Notes: generated from the sequence alone by a model not told the origin. A stretch of 37,049 nucleotides of DNA from Alphaproteobacteria bacterium (GCA_028822585.1 JAPKDL010000021.1:1-37049); one strand, 5' to 3'. Shown: positions 16,664 to 26,120, counted from the first letter of the stretch. Made by a program: numbers and translations.

Positions 16664-17194
16664 TTATTCGAACATCTTGACGTTTTTTGCCAAATCATAG
16701 GTTTGTTCGGTGTGGGTCTCCGGATCCCATTCGCTGCGTTCGATGTCAAAGAAGTCGCCGCCATATACGTGGATCGCGCCCGTGAAGCGTTTCAGTGGGT
16801 TGGTGACCGAATGGACGATGTCCTTGCCCAACGGCGCGGTGTCGGACAGGCCCAGTGAGCGCGCGCCTGCGGCTTCGATGTAACCGTTTTCAGCGTCAGG
16901 GACGCGGCGCCAAAAGATATTGTCTTCACGCCCGGTATAGACTCCGATCACAGCCCACATTTCGTGATTGTGCGGCAGGACTGTCATGAACGGGGACCAC
17001 ACGACGTTGATGATGGTCAAATCATCTCCGTGATAAAGTTTGCTGATGCCGCCGCTCTGCGGTTCGCCCAACCCCTTTAACACGGCATCAGGTTCTGCAA
17101 CGGCGCGTTCCACAACTTCCGTAATGGCTGTATGGCTACTATTTTCCGCCACGGCGGCGCGGCAGTCGGCGATGAATTGATTAACTTCGAACAT
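16664..17194 (-). CDS. cupin-fold metal-dependent protein
   Basis: A 176-residue single-domain cupin related to cysteine-dioxygenase-like predicted metal enzymes. Likely metal ligands are H75 and H77 (LPHNHEMWAVIGVYTGRED) and H128 (GKDIVHSVTNP), with an acidic residue E90 nearby. The beta-strand-rich sequence and length fit the double-stranded beta-helix fold. It could be a thiol dioxygenase or another small-molecule dioxygenase, and the substrate is unknown. The ribosome binding site AAGGAG lies 9 bases before ATG 17194. It converges with bdhA (13-base gap) and lies downstream of the GMC oxidoreductase gene on the same strand, so co-expression is likely. Confidence 0.8.
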   Translation of the reverse strand: MFEVNQFIADCRAAVAENSSHTAITEVVERAVAEPDAVLKGLGEPQSGGISKLYHGDDLTIINVVWSPFMTVLPHNHEMWAVIGVYTGREDNIFWRRVPDAENGYIEAAGARSLGLSDTAPLGKDIVHSVTNPLKRFTGAIHVYGGDFFDIERSEWDPETHTEQTYDLAKNVKMFE

Positions 17195-17257
17195 GATATC
17201 GTCTCCTTACTCAGTTGGCCTCACTTTAGATGCTCCGCATGTAATGTCTCACTTGCA

Positions 17258-18868
17258 TTAGGCGGCGACAGTGGCTTTCAAATTGGCTTTTATCATGTCT
17301 GCGGCCCGTTCAGCTATCATGATAACTGGCGCGTTGGTGTTGCCAGAAGTTAGTGTTGGCATTATGGACGCATCCACGACGCGCAGGCCCGCTATGCCGT
17401 GAACACGCAACTGGTCATCAACGACGGACATCGGGTCGTTGCCCATTTTACAGGTGCCGATAGGATGATACACAGTCTGCCCATTATCGCGTGCAAACTG
17501 TAGCCATTCTTCGTCGGTCTGGATGGAAACGCCAGGTGTCATTTCATAGGCTCGATATGGGTCCATTGCAGGGTTCTCGATAATCTGGCGCGCTAGCTTC
17601 ATCCCGGAAACCAATGTGGTGCGGTCCAATTCATCGGAAATGAAGTTGGGCCGGATCGCCGGGGCCGCCGATGGATTCGCAGATTTCACGTGGATAGACC
17701 CCTGACTTTCCGGGCGCAGCTGGCAAACGGCTATAGTCATGCCAGGTTCTTTGTCGAGCACCCGATCAGCCGATGAGGCGTAACTGGCATGGGCAAAATG
17801 ATATTGTATATCTGGGCCTGCAACTTCCGGACGCGTTTTAACGAATCCGTATCCGATGCCCGCTGTTAAGGTAAGAACGCCGCGCCCACTGGTGTAATAT
17901 TTGAATATTTCTTTGAGAAGGGGTAATCCGCGCGTTTGTTCATTTAACGTATTTTTAGTTTTTACGCGCCAATTCATGCGTGGCGTGAAGTGGTCCCTTA
18001 GATTTTCACCGACGCCGTTCAGTTCATGTTGGACGTCTATCCCCATAGATTTCAAAAGGTCTGGCTGGCCTATGCCTGAAAGCTCCAGCACCTGTGGTGA
18101 CTGCACGGCTCCTGCAGATAACAATACCTCGACATTAGCGCTCGCTTCGCGGAGCTGCCCGTTTACCTTATAAGCGACGCCAACCGCGCGTTTATTTTTA
18201 ATTAAAATGCGCTCGGCTAAGGCGTTTGTTTCGATGTGTAGATTCGGCCGGGTTTGGGCCGGATCTAGGAAAGCGCGCGCTGTGCTCCAGCGTTTGCCAT
18301 CTCGCTGGGTGCATTGATAGTAGCCAAACCCTTCTTGATTGCCGTTATTATAATCGGTATTGCACGGAAAGCCTTCCCCCGCACCGGCTTCAATGAAGGC
18401 GTCGATAATTTCGTGGCGCTCGTACATATCAGTGACGTTCAATTCACCACCGCGCCCGCGTGAACTGTCGCCGCCGCGTTCAAAATTTTCTGACTTTTTG
18501 AAATAGGGTAGCACCGATTCATAAGACCAGCCGCGATTTCCCAGTTGTGACCAAGTGTCATAGTCGAGGGGTTGGCCCCGCACATACAGCATGCCATTGA
18601 TGGAACTTGACCCTCCCAGTGTTTTGCCACGTGGGATCGGAATGCGGCGTCCATTTACGTTGTCTTCGGGTTCGGTTTCAAAGCACCAATTGAAATTCTT
18701 GTTATTCAAAAGTTTACTGAAACCGGCCGGAATGGGGATCCACATGTTGCTGTCTTTGCCGCCTGCTTCGAGCAGCAGGACCTTATTGGCGGGATCTTCG
18801 CTTAATCGATTGGCGAGAACGCATCCTGCCGAACCTGCGCCAATAATTATATAGTCGTAATCTGCCAT
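17258..18868 (-). CDS. GMC-family FAD oxidoreductase (choline dehydrogenase-like)
   Basis: A 536-residue glucose-methanol-choline oxidoreductase, the standard length. The N-terminal FAD-binding motif is DYIIIGAGSAGCVLANRLSE. The GMC signatures GKTLGGSSSINGMLYVRGQP and SAGAVQSPQVLELSGIG are intact. The catalytic His is in VYHPIGTCKMG, and SGNTNAPVIMIAERAADMI closes the C terminus. It oxidises an alcohol to an aldehyde. Homologues include choline, polyethylene-glycol and other alcohol dehydrogenases, so choline is not assured. No betaine-aldehyde dehydrogenase or BetI regulator is nearby. The start has GGGGGAA 8 bases upstream. Confidence 0.92.
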   Translation of the reverse strand: MADYDYIIIGAGSAGCVLANRLSEDPANKVLLLEAGGKDSNMWIPIPAGFSKLLNNKNFNWCFETEPEDNVNGRRIPIPRGKTLGGSSSINGMLYVRGQPLDYDTWSQLGNRGWSYESVLPYFKKSENFERGGDSSRGRGGELNVTDMYERHEIIDAFIEAGAGEGFPCNTDYNNGNQEGFGYYQCTQRDGKRWSTARAFLDPAQTRPNLHIETNALAERILIKNKRAVGVAYKVNGQLREASANVEVLLSAGAVQSPQVLELSGIGQPDLLKSMGIDVQHELNGVGENLRDHFTPRMNWRVKTKNTLNEQTRGLPLLKEIFKYYTSGRGVLTLTAGIGYGFVKTRPEVAGPDIQYHFAHASYASSADRVLDKEPGMTIAVCQLRPESQGSIHVKSANPSAAPAIRPNFISDELDRTTLVSGMKLARQIIENPAMDPYRAYEMTPGVSIQTDEEWLQFARDNGQTVYHPIGTCKMGNDPMSVVDDQLRVHGIAGLRVVDASIMPTLTSGNTNAPVIMIAERAADMIKANLKATVAA

Positions 18869-19098
18869 TGCCTAAATTCCCCCCATCCAATAAATTTGTA
18901 TCTTCACGCATACAACTTGAAAGCGCAGTCATCAAGGTGTGGACTGTGGGACTGCGCCAAATTGAAGCGGCAATAAGTCCAGACCTTTTCATCCCCAATG
19001 GCATTCGCTAAAATGTGGATAATTCAATAAACATCAGTTGAACTTTGCGCAGAACGCACGGCGTTTCACGCCTGAAGTTTAAGTCGAAATGGGATAAT

Positions 19099-20175
19099 AT
19101 GAGCGATTCAGATAACATTATAGTGGATACCACGACGCGGATATTTCAGGATCTCTGCGATCCGCAAACCGTTAATAACGCCGCTGACGACAGCTGGAAA
19201 CAGCCCTTGTGGGACGCCTTGGAAGAATCCGGTTTAACCTTGGCTTGGGTGTCTGATGAATTGGGCGGCGCCGGTGTCGATATTACCGACGGGTTCGACA
19301 TCCTTCGGGTGTCCGGCAGCTTTGCGTCTCCTGTGCCATTGGGCGAAACATTGCTGGCGGGGTGGCTGTTGTCCCGCGTTGGTGTGCAACCTCCGACAGG
19401 GATGATGACGGTCGCGCCGCAACGTGCGGATGACCGTGTAACTCTTGGTGCCGACGGTGCCTTGTCGGGAACTGTGCGGCAAATACCGTTCGCCGCGAAC
19501 GCCGGGCACATTGCGATTCTCGCCCATGCCGGGGATGCGCCGGTCATTGCGCTTGTGGCGGCGTCGGATTGCGCGATTGCCGAAGGGCTCAACATCGCCG
19601 GGGATAATCAAAACACGGTGACCTTTGACGGCGTGACGCCGTCGGTGGTTAAGCCTGCGCCAGATGGTCTGGACGCTCGGTCGCTTTATATGATGGGGGC
19701 TGCCGCCCGATCCGCGCAAATGGCGGGTGCGCTTGAATCGGCGTTGCAGATTTCCGTCGCTTACGCCCAGGAACGCGTCGCATTTGGTCGGCCAATTGGA
19801 AAGTTTCAAGCGGTTCAGCATAATCTGGCGGAGTTGGGTTGTGAGGTGGCAGCATCCGCCGCAGCGTCAAGTTCGGCGGCGGATGCGCTTCAGACAGCGC
19901 TCAGGAAGGGTGACGTCTTTGATCAGCAAATTTTCCTGGAAGTGGCTGCGGCGAAAATTCGGGTGGGCGAAGCGGCTGGTAAGGGCGCTGCGATCGCGCA
20001 TCAGGCGCACGGTGCCATCGGCTTTACCAAAGAGCATATCTTGAACCGGTTCACGCGGCGTCTTTGGGCGTGGCGCGATGATTTCGGCGGTGAAAGCGCG
20101 TGGGCGGTGGAGCTTGGCGCGATGGTCGCCGCGAATGGTGCCGACGAACTATGGCCGCTTCTGGCGTCCCGGTAA
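19099..20175 (+). CDS. acyl-CoA dehydrogenase family protein (short, accessory-type subunit)
   Basis: A 358-residue acyl-CoA dehydrogenase homologue whose conserved core is thin: AWVSDELGGAGVDITDGFDI, VAYAQERVAFGRPIGKFQAV, and AHQAHGAIGFTKEHILNRF. The usual ...EGT.QI.R active-site end is replaced by RRLWAWRDDFGGESAWAVEL. This type pairs with a full-length partner in heteromeric acyl-CoA dehydrogenases (the FadE28/FadE29 arrangement of actinobacteria), and such a partner follows at 20223. ATG 19099 is preferred over the upstream start because the N terminus upstream is not family-like; the GGGA before it is close. First gene of the second plus-strand operon. Confidence 0.85.
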   Translation: MSDSDNIIVDTTTRIFQDLCDPQTVNNAADDSWKQPLWDALEESGLTLAWVSDELGGAGVDITDGFDILRVSGSFASPVPLGETLLAGWLLSRVGVQPPTGMMTVAPQRADDRVTLGADGALSGTVRQIPFAANAGHIAILAHAGDAPVIALVAASDCAIAEGLNIAGDNQNTVTFDGVTPSVVKPAPDGLDARSLYMMGAAARSAQMAGALESALQISVAYAQERVAFGRPIGKFQAVQHNLAELGCEVAASAAASSSAADALQTALRKGDVFDQQIFLEVAAAKIRVGEAAGKGAAIAHQAHGAIGFTKEHILNRFTRRLWAWRDDFGGESAWAVELGAMVAANGADELWPLLASR

Positions 20176-20222
20176 ATCGAGGATCACGGCAAACGAAGTA
20201 ATATTTTGTAGGATATAGGATT

Positions 20223-21380
20223 ATGAGCACTGCTATTCAATTTGACCCCATCCGATTGCCGTCGGAAGCTGAGGCACTTCGCAAGGAGGTTCGCGCTTTT
20301 TTGCAAGACGAGATCGCGGCGGGGACATTTGACCCGAACGCCGTCGCGGCTAGTGGCTTCAACCGCGAGTTCAGCCGGAAGGTTGGCGCAAAAGGGTGGA
20401 TTGGTTTAACGTGGCCAAAGAAATTCGGTGGTCAGGAAAGAAGTTTTCTGGAACGCTATGTTGTGACTGAGGAATTTCGCGTTGCAAATGCGCCTGTGCG
20501 TGGGCACTTTACAGCGGATCGGCAAAGTGGGCCGACGATCATGAAATACGCTCAGGACCATATTAAAGATGACGTCTTGCCACGTATCATCAGGGGTGAG
20601 TGCTCGTTTTGCATTGGCATGAGCGAACCAAATTCCGGTTCTGATTTGTTTGCCGCCAGCACACGGGCGACGAAGACCGACGGCGGCTGGTTGATTAACG
20701 GTACGAAAATCTGGACTAGTGGGGCGCATAATTCAGACTATATGATAGGTCTGTTCCGCACCTCACCGTCGACCAAAGAGAACCGCCGGCATGGATTGAC
20801 GCAATTTCTGGTAAAGATGGGGCAACCTGGCATTACCGTGAATCCTGTTGTGCAGATGACCGGTATTCATGAATTCAATGAAGTCGTGTTTGAAAACTTG
20901 TTCATCGCAGACGACCATGTTTTTGGCGAAATCGACATGGCCTGGAAACAAGCGACAAGCGAACTGGCGTATGAACGCAGTGGGCCGGAACGGTTCCTAG
21001 AAACCTTTTACGTTCTGCCAGAACTTGTTCGGGTTCTTGGGAATAAGCCGGATACACGCGGTGCAGAAGGCATTGGTCGTTTAGTGGCGCAATTGCACAC
21101 GATGCGCCGGATGTCGGTATCGGTGAATGGGATGCTGCAGGCGGGCAAGGAACCGACGCTGCAAGGGTCTTTGGTGAAAAACCTTGGTACGCTTTGGGAA
21201 CAATCATTGCCTTCCAAGGCGCGTGATTTGGCTGCTTTCAGCGAAGCTGACCCTGGCAATCGCGCCACGTTTGAAGAATTGTTGCAATTTGCGACAATGA
21301 TTGCGCCGAAGCTAACCATCCAAGGCGGCACGACTGAGGTTCTTCGTGGCATCATCGCCCGAGGTCTTGATCTTCGTTAA
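20223..21380 (+). CDS. acyl-CoA dehydrogenase (partner subunit)
   Basis: A 385-residue acyl-CoA dehydrogenase. The motifs are GWIGLTWPKKFGGQ, CIGMSEPNSGSDLFAASTRA, NGTKIWTSGAH, and the C-terminal LTIQGGTTEVLRGIIARGL. ELAYERSGPERF carries a conserved Glu/Arg pair typical of this class. AGGA upstream of the ATG, and the 47-base gap to the preceding acyl-CoA dehydrogenase-like gene, support co-transcription and a heteromeric enzyme. The pair would dehydrogenate the acyl-CoA produced by the synthetase encoded next. Confidence 0.9.
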   Translation: MSTAIQFDPIRLPSEAEALRKEVRAFLQDEIAAGTFDPNAVAASGFNREFSRKVGAKGWIGLTWPKKFGGQERSFLERYVVTEEFRVANAPVRGHFTADRQSGPTIMKYAQDHIKDDVLPRIIRGECSFCIGMSEPNSGSDLFAASTRATKTDGGWLINGTKIWTSGAHNSDYMIGLFRTSPSTKENRRHGLTQFLVKMGQPGITVNPVVQMTGIHEFNEVVFENLFIADDHVFGEIDMAWKQATSELAYERSGPERFLETFYVLPELVRVLGNKPDTRGAEGIGRLVAQLHTMRRMSVSVNGMLQAGKEPTLQGSLVKNLGTLWEQSLPSKARDLAAFSEADPGNRATFEELLQFATMIAPKLTIQGGTTEVLRGIIARGLDLR

Positions 21381-21453
21381 TTAGAAATTTCGATGCGTCG
21401 TTGCGTTGCACCAACGTCACTCTCAAGTTTTTTCCTGTTGAAAGGGCTCGACC

Positions 21454-23601
21454 ATGCCAGATATTGGCGCGCTTTTATCACCGAACGCGGTCGCTGTTAT
21501 TGGTGCTGCGCCGGATGACGAGATGTTACGCGGTCGCATTTTGTATGTGATGAAACAGCACCCTTTTGCGGGTGCGATCTACCCGGTGAGCCGCAGCCAT
21601 GGCGAAGTTCAGGGTCTAAAAGCCTATCCTTCCATCGAAGATTTGCCAGAACGGGTCGATTTGGCCATCATGATTATCCCAGCACAATTTGTGCCTGACG
21701 AATTGGAGCGCTGTGGCAAGGCGGGCGTCAAAGCGGTGCAAATCCTGACGTCGGGTTTTGCCGAAGAGATAGGTGATGATGGTGCCAAGGCGCAGCAACA
21801 ATTGCGGGAAATTGCGGAACGTTACGACATGGCAGTCGTTGGGCCGAATTCGGAAGGATTCGCGAGCACTAAAGTCGCGCTGTGTCCGACGTTTAGCCCG
21901 ACTTTCAACAATCAAACCCGTCCCCGGGTGCCGGAATGGCGCAAGAACGGTCACATCGCCGCTGTGGCGCAAAGCGGTGGCATTGGCTTTGCATTTTATG
22001 ATCGGGGACGCCCCAAGGAATTGCCGTTCAGCTATGTGGTGACGACGGGCAACGAAGCGGCGATCAATGGGTTCGACGTCATCGAACATATCATCGACAG
22101 GAATGACACCGATGTCTTTTTGATGTTCATGGAAGATGTCAAAGACCCTGATACATTCCGGCGTGTGGCTGAAAAAGCTATGCGGGCCGGGAAACCGTTG
22201 ATTGTTACGAAAGTGGGTAAATCTGCGGCGGGGGAACGCGCAGCCGCATCACATACAGCGGCATTGGCTGGGTCTTACAGCACTTACCAGGCGATGTTCC
22301 GGAAATATGGGATCATCGAAGGCGGAGACACCGACGAAATGGTCGAAATGGCGATGGGGTTTTCGTTGTTCGGGCATTGCCTGCCGAAAGGAAAACGCGT
22401 TGGCATCGTGACCGGGTCGGGCGGCGGCGGCGGTTGGATGGCGGACACTTGTTCCCTACAAGGCTTGGAAGTGCCGACATTAGACGCGGCTACCCGCGCC
22501 GTAATTGACGCGCGTATTCCAGCCTACGGGACATCGCAGAATCCAGTTGACGGCACAGCGGGTGCGGTTCGGGAAATTGGTTACGCAAACTTATTGGGTA
22601 TGGTTCGTGATTCTGAATCGGTCGACGCCGTCATTGGCATCACCAGCGCACGCCGCGCGTCCACCTATGAAAATGAGCGCGCAAACCTGACCAAGCTGGC
22701 GCGCGAAACGGAAAAACCGGTTCTGATCTGGAGTTATACTAACCCAGCTGATGAGGCGGTGACCTCACTGAGTCAGATAGGCCTGCCCCTGTTCACCAAC
22801 AATAATAACTGCGCGCGGACACTTTACGAGATGTCGGAATACCGGGCATTCCGGGAGCGCTTCCTGCGTGCGCCGGAAATTACAACGGGTTCCAGCGCTA
22901 CAAAGTCGTCGGTGAAGGCGGCCCTGGATTCGGCGAATTCCGTGCTGTGCGAATACCAAGCGCGCCCTGTTCTGGCGGAATATGGCATTGGTGATGGACA
23001 GGCGCGGATGGCGAAATCGGCTCAGGAAGCTGTTGATATTGCCGCAGGTATTGACGAGCCGGTCGCGTTGAAGGTTCAGTCTCCGGACATTCTGCATAAA
23101 TCCGAAGCAGGCGCGGTTGTGTTGAACCTGAAAACAGCGGATGACGTCCGCGCCGCCTACGACAAAATTATGGCAAGCGCGAAGGCGTATAATTCCAGCG
23201 CGGACATCCATGGTGTTTTAGTGCAGCCCATGGCGCCGGCAGGGCAGGAAATGATCCTGGGCGTCAATCAGGATGAAAAATTTGGCCCGATATTGATGGT
23301 TGGCCTCGGTGGTATCTATGTCGAGGTGTTGAAGGATGTTGCGTTTTCACCTGTGCCGTTCGGCACTGATGATGCGCGCCGTTTGCTTGATCAATTGAAA
23401 GGCGCTGCGTTGTTGCACGGCGTGCGCGGTGAAGCCCCTGCTGATATTGATGCGTTGGTAGACCTCATGGTTGGGTTGTCGAAATTCGCAGCGGATCATG
23501 GGGAGCAAATAGCAGAAATCGATTTGAACCCGGTCCTGGTCCATCCAAAAGGCCAAGGCGTTTCCATCGCCGATGCCCTGATCGTGAAATCACCAAGCTA
23601 A
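21454..23601 (+). CDS. acyl-CoA synthetase, ADP-forming type (fused CoA-binding/ATP-grasp)
   Basis: A 715-residue fused NDP-forming acyl-CoA synthetase. The N terminus (about 5-130) is a CoA-binding Rossmann domain, SPNAVAVIGAAPDD. The middle (about 150-460) is the succinyl-CoA-ligase-like part with VAQSGGIGFAF and the conserved His segment AAASHTAALAGS. The C terminus (about 490-715) is an ATP-grasp domain with VALKVQSPDILHKSEAGAV and FGPILMVGLGGIYVE. It forms acyl-CoA from a free acid and CoA with ATP giving ADP and Pi, or runs in reverse. It starts with AAAGGG 7 bases before ATG and lies between two dehydrogenase genes and three crotonase genes, so it probably activates the substrate of that pathway. 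Lysine-acetyltransferase fusions of this fold carry an extra GNAT domain, which is absent here. Confidence 0.88.
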   Translation: MPDIGALLSPNAVAVIGAAPDDEMLRGRILYVMKQHPFAGAIYPVSRSHGEVQGLKAYPSIEDLPERVDLAIMIIPAQFVPDELERCGKAGVKAVQILTSGFAEEIGDDGAKAQQQLREIAERYDMAVVGPNSEGFASTKVALCPTFSPTFNNQTRPRVPEWRKNGHIAAVAQSGGIGFAFYDRGRPKELPFSYVVTTGNEAAINGFDVIEHIIDRNDTDVFLMFMEDVKDPDTFRRVAEKAMRAGKPLIVTKVGKSAAGERAAASHTAALAGSYSTYQAMFRKYGIIEGGDTDEMVEMAMGFSLFGHCLPKGKRVGIVTGSGGGGGWMADTCSLQGLEVPTLDAATRAVIDARIPAYGTSQNPVDGTAGAVREIGYANLLGMVRDSESVDAVIGITSARRASTYENERANLTKLARETEKPVLIWSYTNPADEAVTSLSQIGLPLFTNNNNCARTLYEMSEYRAFRERFLRAPEITTGSSATKSSVKAALDSANSVLCEYQARPVLAEYGIGDGQARMAKSAQEAVDIAAGIDEPVALKVQSPDILHKSEAGAVVLNLKTADDVRAAYDKIMASAKAYNSSADIHGVLVQPMAPAGQEMILGVNQDEKFGPILMVGLGGIYVEVLKDVAFSPVPFGTDDARRLLDQLKGAALLHGVRGEAPADIDALVDLMVGLSKFAADHGEQIAEIDLNPVLVHPKGQGVSIADALIVKSPS

Positions 23602-23619
23602 CACCGGAGAAATCAGGCC

Positions 23620-24405
23620 ATGCCCGCGTTTGGTTCTTTTAAAGACGTAACTATTGATATTGAAGATCATGTAGCGGTGGTGGAGTTCAGTAAGCCGTCG
23701 CAAAACTTCTTTGATGTCGAGTTGATTTCGGAAATAGCCGACGCCTTCGAGGGCTTGGATGAAACCAGTGATTGCCGCGCCATAGTTCTGGCGTCGCCGG
23801 GCCGGATTTTCTGCGCCGGGGCGAATCTCAACGATGGTCGGGACCTTGGCGAAAAAAGCCCAGGACACTACCCGCTTTATGAACAGGGTGTGCGTTTATT
23901 CAGAACAACGAAACCAATTGTAGGCGCTATTCAAGGTGCGGCCATCGGTGGTGGATTTGGCTTGGCCATGACGCCGGATTTCCGCGTCGCGTGCCCGGAA
24001 TCGCGGTTCAGCGCCAATTTCACCCGGATGGGGTATCATCCGGGCTTCGGGTTGACCGTGACGTTGCCGGAGACCATTGGTCGCAAACACGCCGAACGTA
24101 TGTTGTACAACGGCTGTCGCGTGAAGGGCGAAGAAGCCTTCGCAATGGGCTTGGCAGATGTTTTGGTTGATGGTCCGAAAAATGTGCGGCCCGCCGCCAT
24201 TGAATTGGCGCGCGAAATAGCGCAATGCTCCCCGCTGGGCGTTGTTGCGTGCCGGACGATCATGCGGGATGGATATGCGGACCGCATCGCGGCGGCGACG
24301 GACAAGGAACTGGCGAACCAGAACAGCTTGCGGGGTACCGCAGATTTTACCGAAGGCGTCGAAGCTATGACGGATCGGCGGCTGCCCCATTTCATTGGCG
24401 CTTGA
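23620..24405 (+). CDS. crotonase-family protein, tandem paralogue 1
   Basis: A 261-residue enoyl-CoA hydratase/isomerase family protein. The oxyanion segment FCAGANLNDG and the IQGAAIGGGFGLAMTPDFRV loop are clear. Where a hydratase has its two Glu residues, this one has Gly (GGGFGL, residue 114) and Phe (SANFTRMGYHPGFG, residue 134). The machinery for water addition is therefore absent, and the enzyme is more likely an isomerase, hydrolase, lyase or other crotonase. It has GGAG 10 bases before ATG and starts 18 bases after the acyl-CoA synthetase. It is one of three tandem paralogues of the same subgroup. Confidence 0.86.
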   Translation: MPAFGSFKDVTIDIEDHVAVVEFSKPSQNFFDVELISEIADAFEGLDETSDCRAIVLASPGRIFCAGANLNDGRDLGEKSPGHYPLYEQGVRLFRTTKPIVGAIQGAAIGGGFGLAMTPDFRVACPESRFSANFTRMGYHPGFGLTVTLPETIGRKHAERMLYNGCRVKGEEAFAMGLADVLVDGPKNVRPAAIELAREIAQCSPLGVVACRTIMRDGYADRIAAATDKELANQNSLRGTADFTEGVEAMTDRRLPHFIGA

Positions 24406-24461
24406 TCGAAGAAAGACAACTTAGGCGAAACTTGTAACTGTAAAGAATAGAAGGTGAATTC

Positions 24462-25280
24462 ATGCCGAAAATCGGTGAGTACAACGACATTACCGTTAAT
24501 CTCGAAAATTTGGTTGGGACGGTAGAGATCAACCGCCCACCCCATAATTTCTTTGATTTGTCACTTATCCAACAAATCGCCCAAGCTTTTGAAAGCCTGG
24601 ATAAAACCAGCGATTGCCGTTCGATTGTGTTGTGTGCGGAAGGCAAATCATTTTGCGCTGGCGCCAACTTCACGGATGGCCGGGCCTTGAAAGGCGATGG
24701 TTCCGAAGTTGGCGAACGCGAAGGCGATGATGAAGAGCTTCCGATGGGCCATCTATATGTTGAGGCTGTGCGTTTGTTCCGCACTAAAAAACCGATTGTT
24801 GGTGCCATTCAAGGGGCAGCGATTGGCGGCGGGTTGGGGTTGGCGATGATGCCTGATTTTCGGGTGACCTGCCCTGAAGCGCGGTTTGCCGCCAACTTCA
24901 CACGATTGGGATTTCATCCAGGCTTTGGCCTGACTTGCACATTAACTGAAGCCATTGGCCGTAAAAAGGCCGAGTTGATGTTTTACACCAGCCGCCGTTT
25001 CAAAGGTGACGAAGCCGTCGCCATGGGGATGGCTGATGTGTTGGTGCCGCAGGATCAGGTGCGGAGCGCGGCTATCGAACTGGCGACTGAAATAGCGGAA
25101 TGTTCGCCGTTGGGTGTCGTCGCTTGCCGTCAAATCATGCGTGAAGGGCTGGCAGACCGCGTTAGCGCTGCAACAGCCAAGGAACTAGCGGTGCAAACTC
25201 GACTGCGGGACACGGATGATTTTGCTGAAGGCGTCAAAGCGATGACCGAGCGCCGGGTTCCCAACTTCAAAAGTGCATAA
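24462..25280 (+). CDS. crotonase-family protein, tandem paralogue 2
   Basis: A 272-residue paralogue of the preceding gene, with AIGGGLGLAMMPDFRVTCPE and FAANFTRLGFHPGFGLTCTL. Again Gly and Phe replace the two hydratase Glu residues. It carries a roughly 10-residue acidic insertion (GDGSEVGEREGDDEELPMGH) after the oxyanion loop that the other two copies lack. The site AGAAGG precedes the ATG. The three copies lie 40-60 bases apart and read as one transcript. Confidence 0.86.
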   Translation: MPKIGEYNDITVNLENLVGTVEINRPPHNFFDLSLIQQIAQAFESLDKTSDCRSIVLCAEGKSFCAGANFTDGRALKGDGSEVGEREGDDEELPMGHLYVEAVRLFRTKKPIVGAIQGAAIGGGLGLAMMPDFRVTCPEARFAANFTRLGFHPGFGLTCTLTEAIGRKKAELMFYTSRRFKGDEAVAMGMADVLVPQDQVRSAAIELATEIAECSPLGVVACRQIMREGLADRVSAATAKELAVQTRLRDTDDFAEGVKAMTERRVPNFKSA

Positions 25281-25318
25281 TCGCGCTCGAATTTACTCTT
25301 CAGAAAGGAAGATGAAAC

Positions 25319-26110
25319 ATGTCTAAATTTGGTTCGTTTAATGAAATCGGCGTCGAAGTTGCCAATCACGTGGCCATTGTCGAAATTCAACGGCCGCCGC
25401 ATAACTTCTTTAACATTCCTTTGATTAAGGAAATTGCGGAAGCCTTCGAGGCCTTGGATGAGTCCGATGAATGCCGGTCTATCGTTTTGGCGGCGCAAGG
25501 AACCGCGTTTTGCGCGGGGGCGGATTTCAGCGACCCCAACCGTAACAAAGTCCAGAGCGACCAAAAGCCCGGCGGCAATCCGCTTTATATCGAAGCGGTG
25601 CGCATGTTCCGGACCAGCAAACCCATCGTTGGCGCCATTCAAGGGGCCGCTATCGGCGGTGGATTGGGTTTGGCGATGATGCCTGATTTTCGAGTGACAT
25701 GTCCCGAAGCAAGATTTTCGGCGAACTTCACCCGACAAGGCTATCACCCCGGATTCGGTTTGACGGTGACATTGCCGGAAGCCATTGGCCGCAAGAATAC
25801 GGAATTGATGTTCTACACGGGGCGCCGATTTAAGGGTGAGGAAGCCTTTAAAATGGGGCTGGCCGAAGTGCTCGTCCCGCGTGAACAAGTCCGCGATGCG
25901 GCGGTGGCGCTGGCGACGGAGATTGCCGAATGTTCGCCGTTGGGCGTTGTCGCCTGCCGCAAAATCATGCGCGAAGGTTTCGCCGACCGGGTGCGCGAAG
26001 CGACCGACCAGGAATTGATTGAACAGGGCATCCTGCGTGAAACGGTCGATTTCAAGGAAGGCACCAAAGCCATGACGGAACGCCGGGTCGCGAGTTTTAT
26101 CGGTAGGTAA
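25319..26110 (+). CDS. crotonase-family protein, tandem paralogue 3
   Basis: A 263-residue third copy, most like paralogue 2: GGGLGLAMMPDFRVTCPEAR and FSANFTRQGYHPGFGLTVTL, with the same Glu replacements. It has FCAGADFSDPNRN at the oxyanion loop, where copies 1 and 2 have GAN. A good AAAGGAAG site lies 7 bases before the ATG. It ends the operon, and a hairpin follows at 26121-26148. Confidence 0.86.
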   Translation: MSKFGSFNEIGVEVANHVAIVEIQRPPHNFFNIPLIKEIAEAFEALDESDECRSIVLAAQGTAFCAGADFSDPNRNKVQSDQKPGGNPLYIEAVRMFRTSKPIVGAIQGAAIGGGLGLAMMPDFRVTCPEARFSANFTRQGYHPGFGLTVTLPEAIGRKNTELMFYTGRRFKGEEAFKMGLAEVLVPREQVRDAAVALATEIAECSPLGVVACRKIMREGFADRVREATDQELIEQGILRETVDFKEGTKAMTERRVASFIGR

Positions 26111-26120
26111 CGCCATTTAA

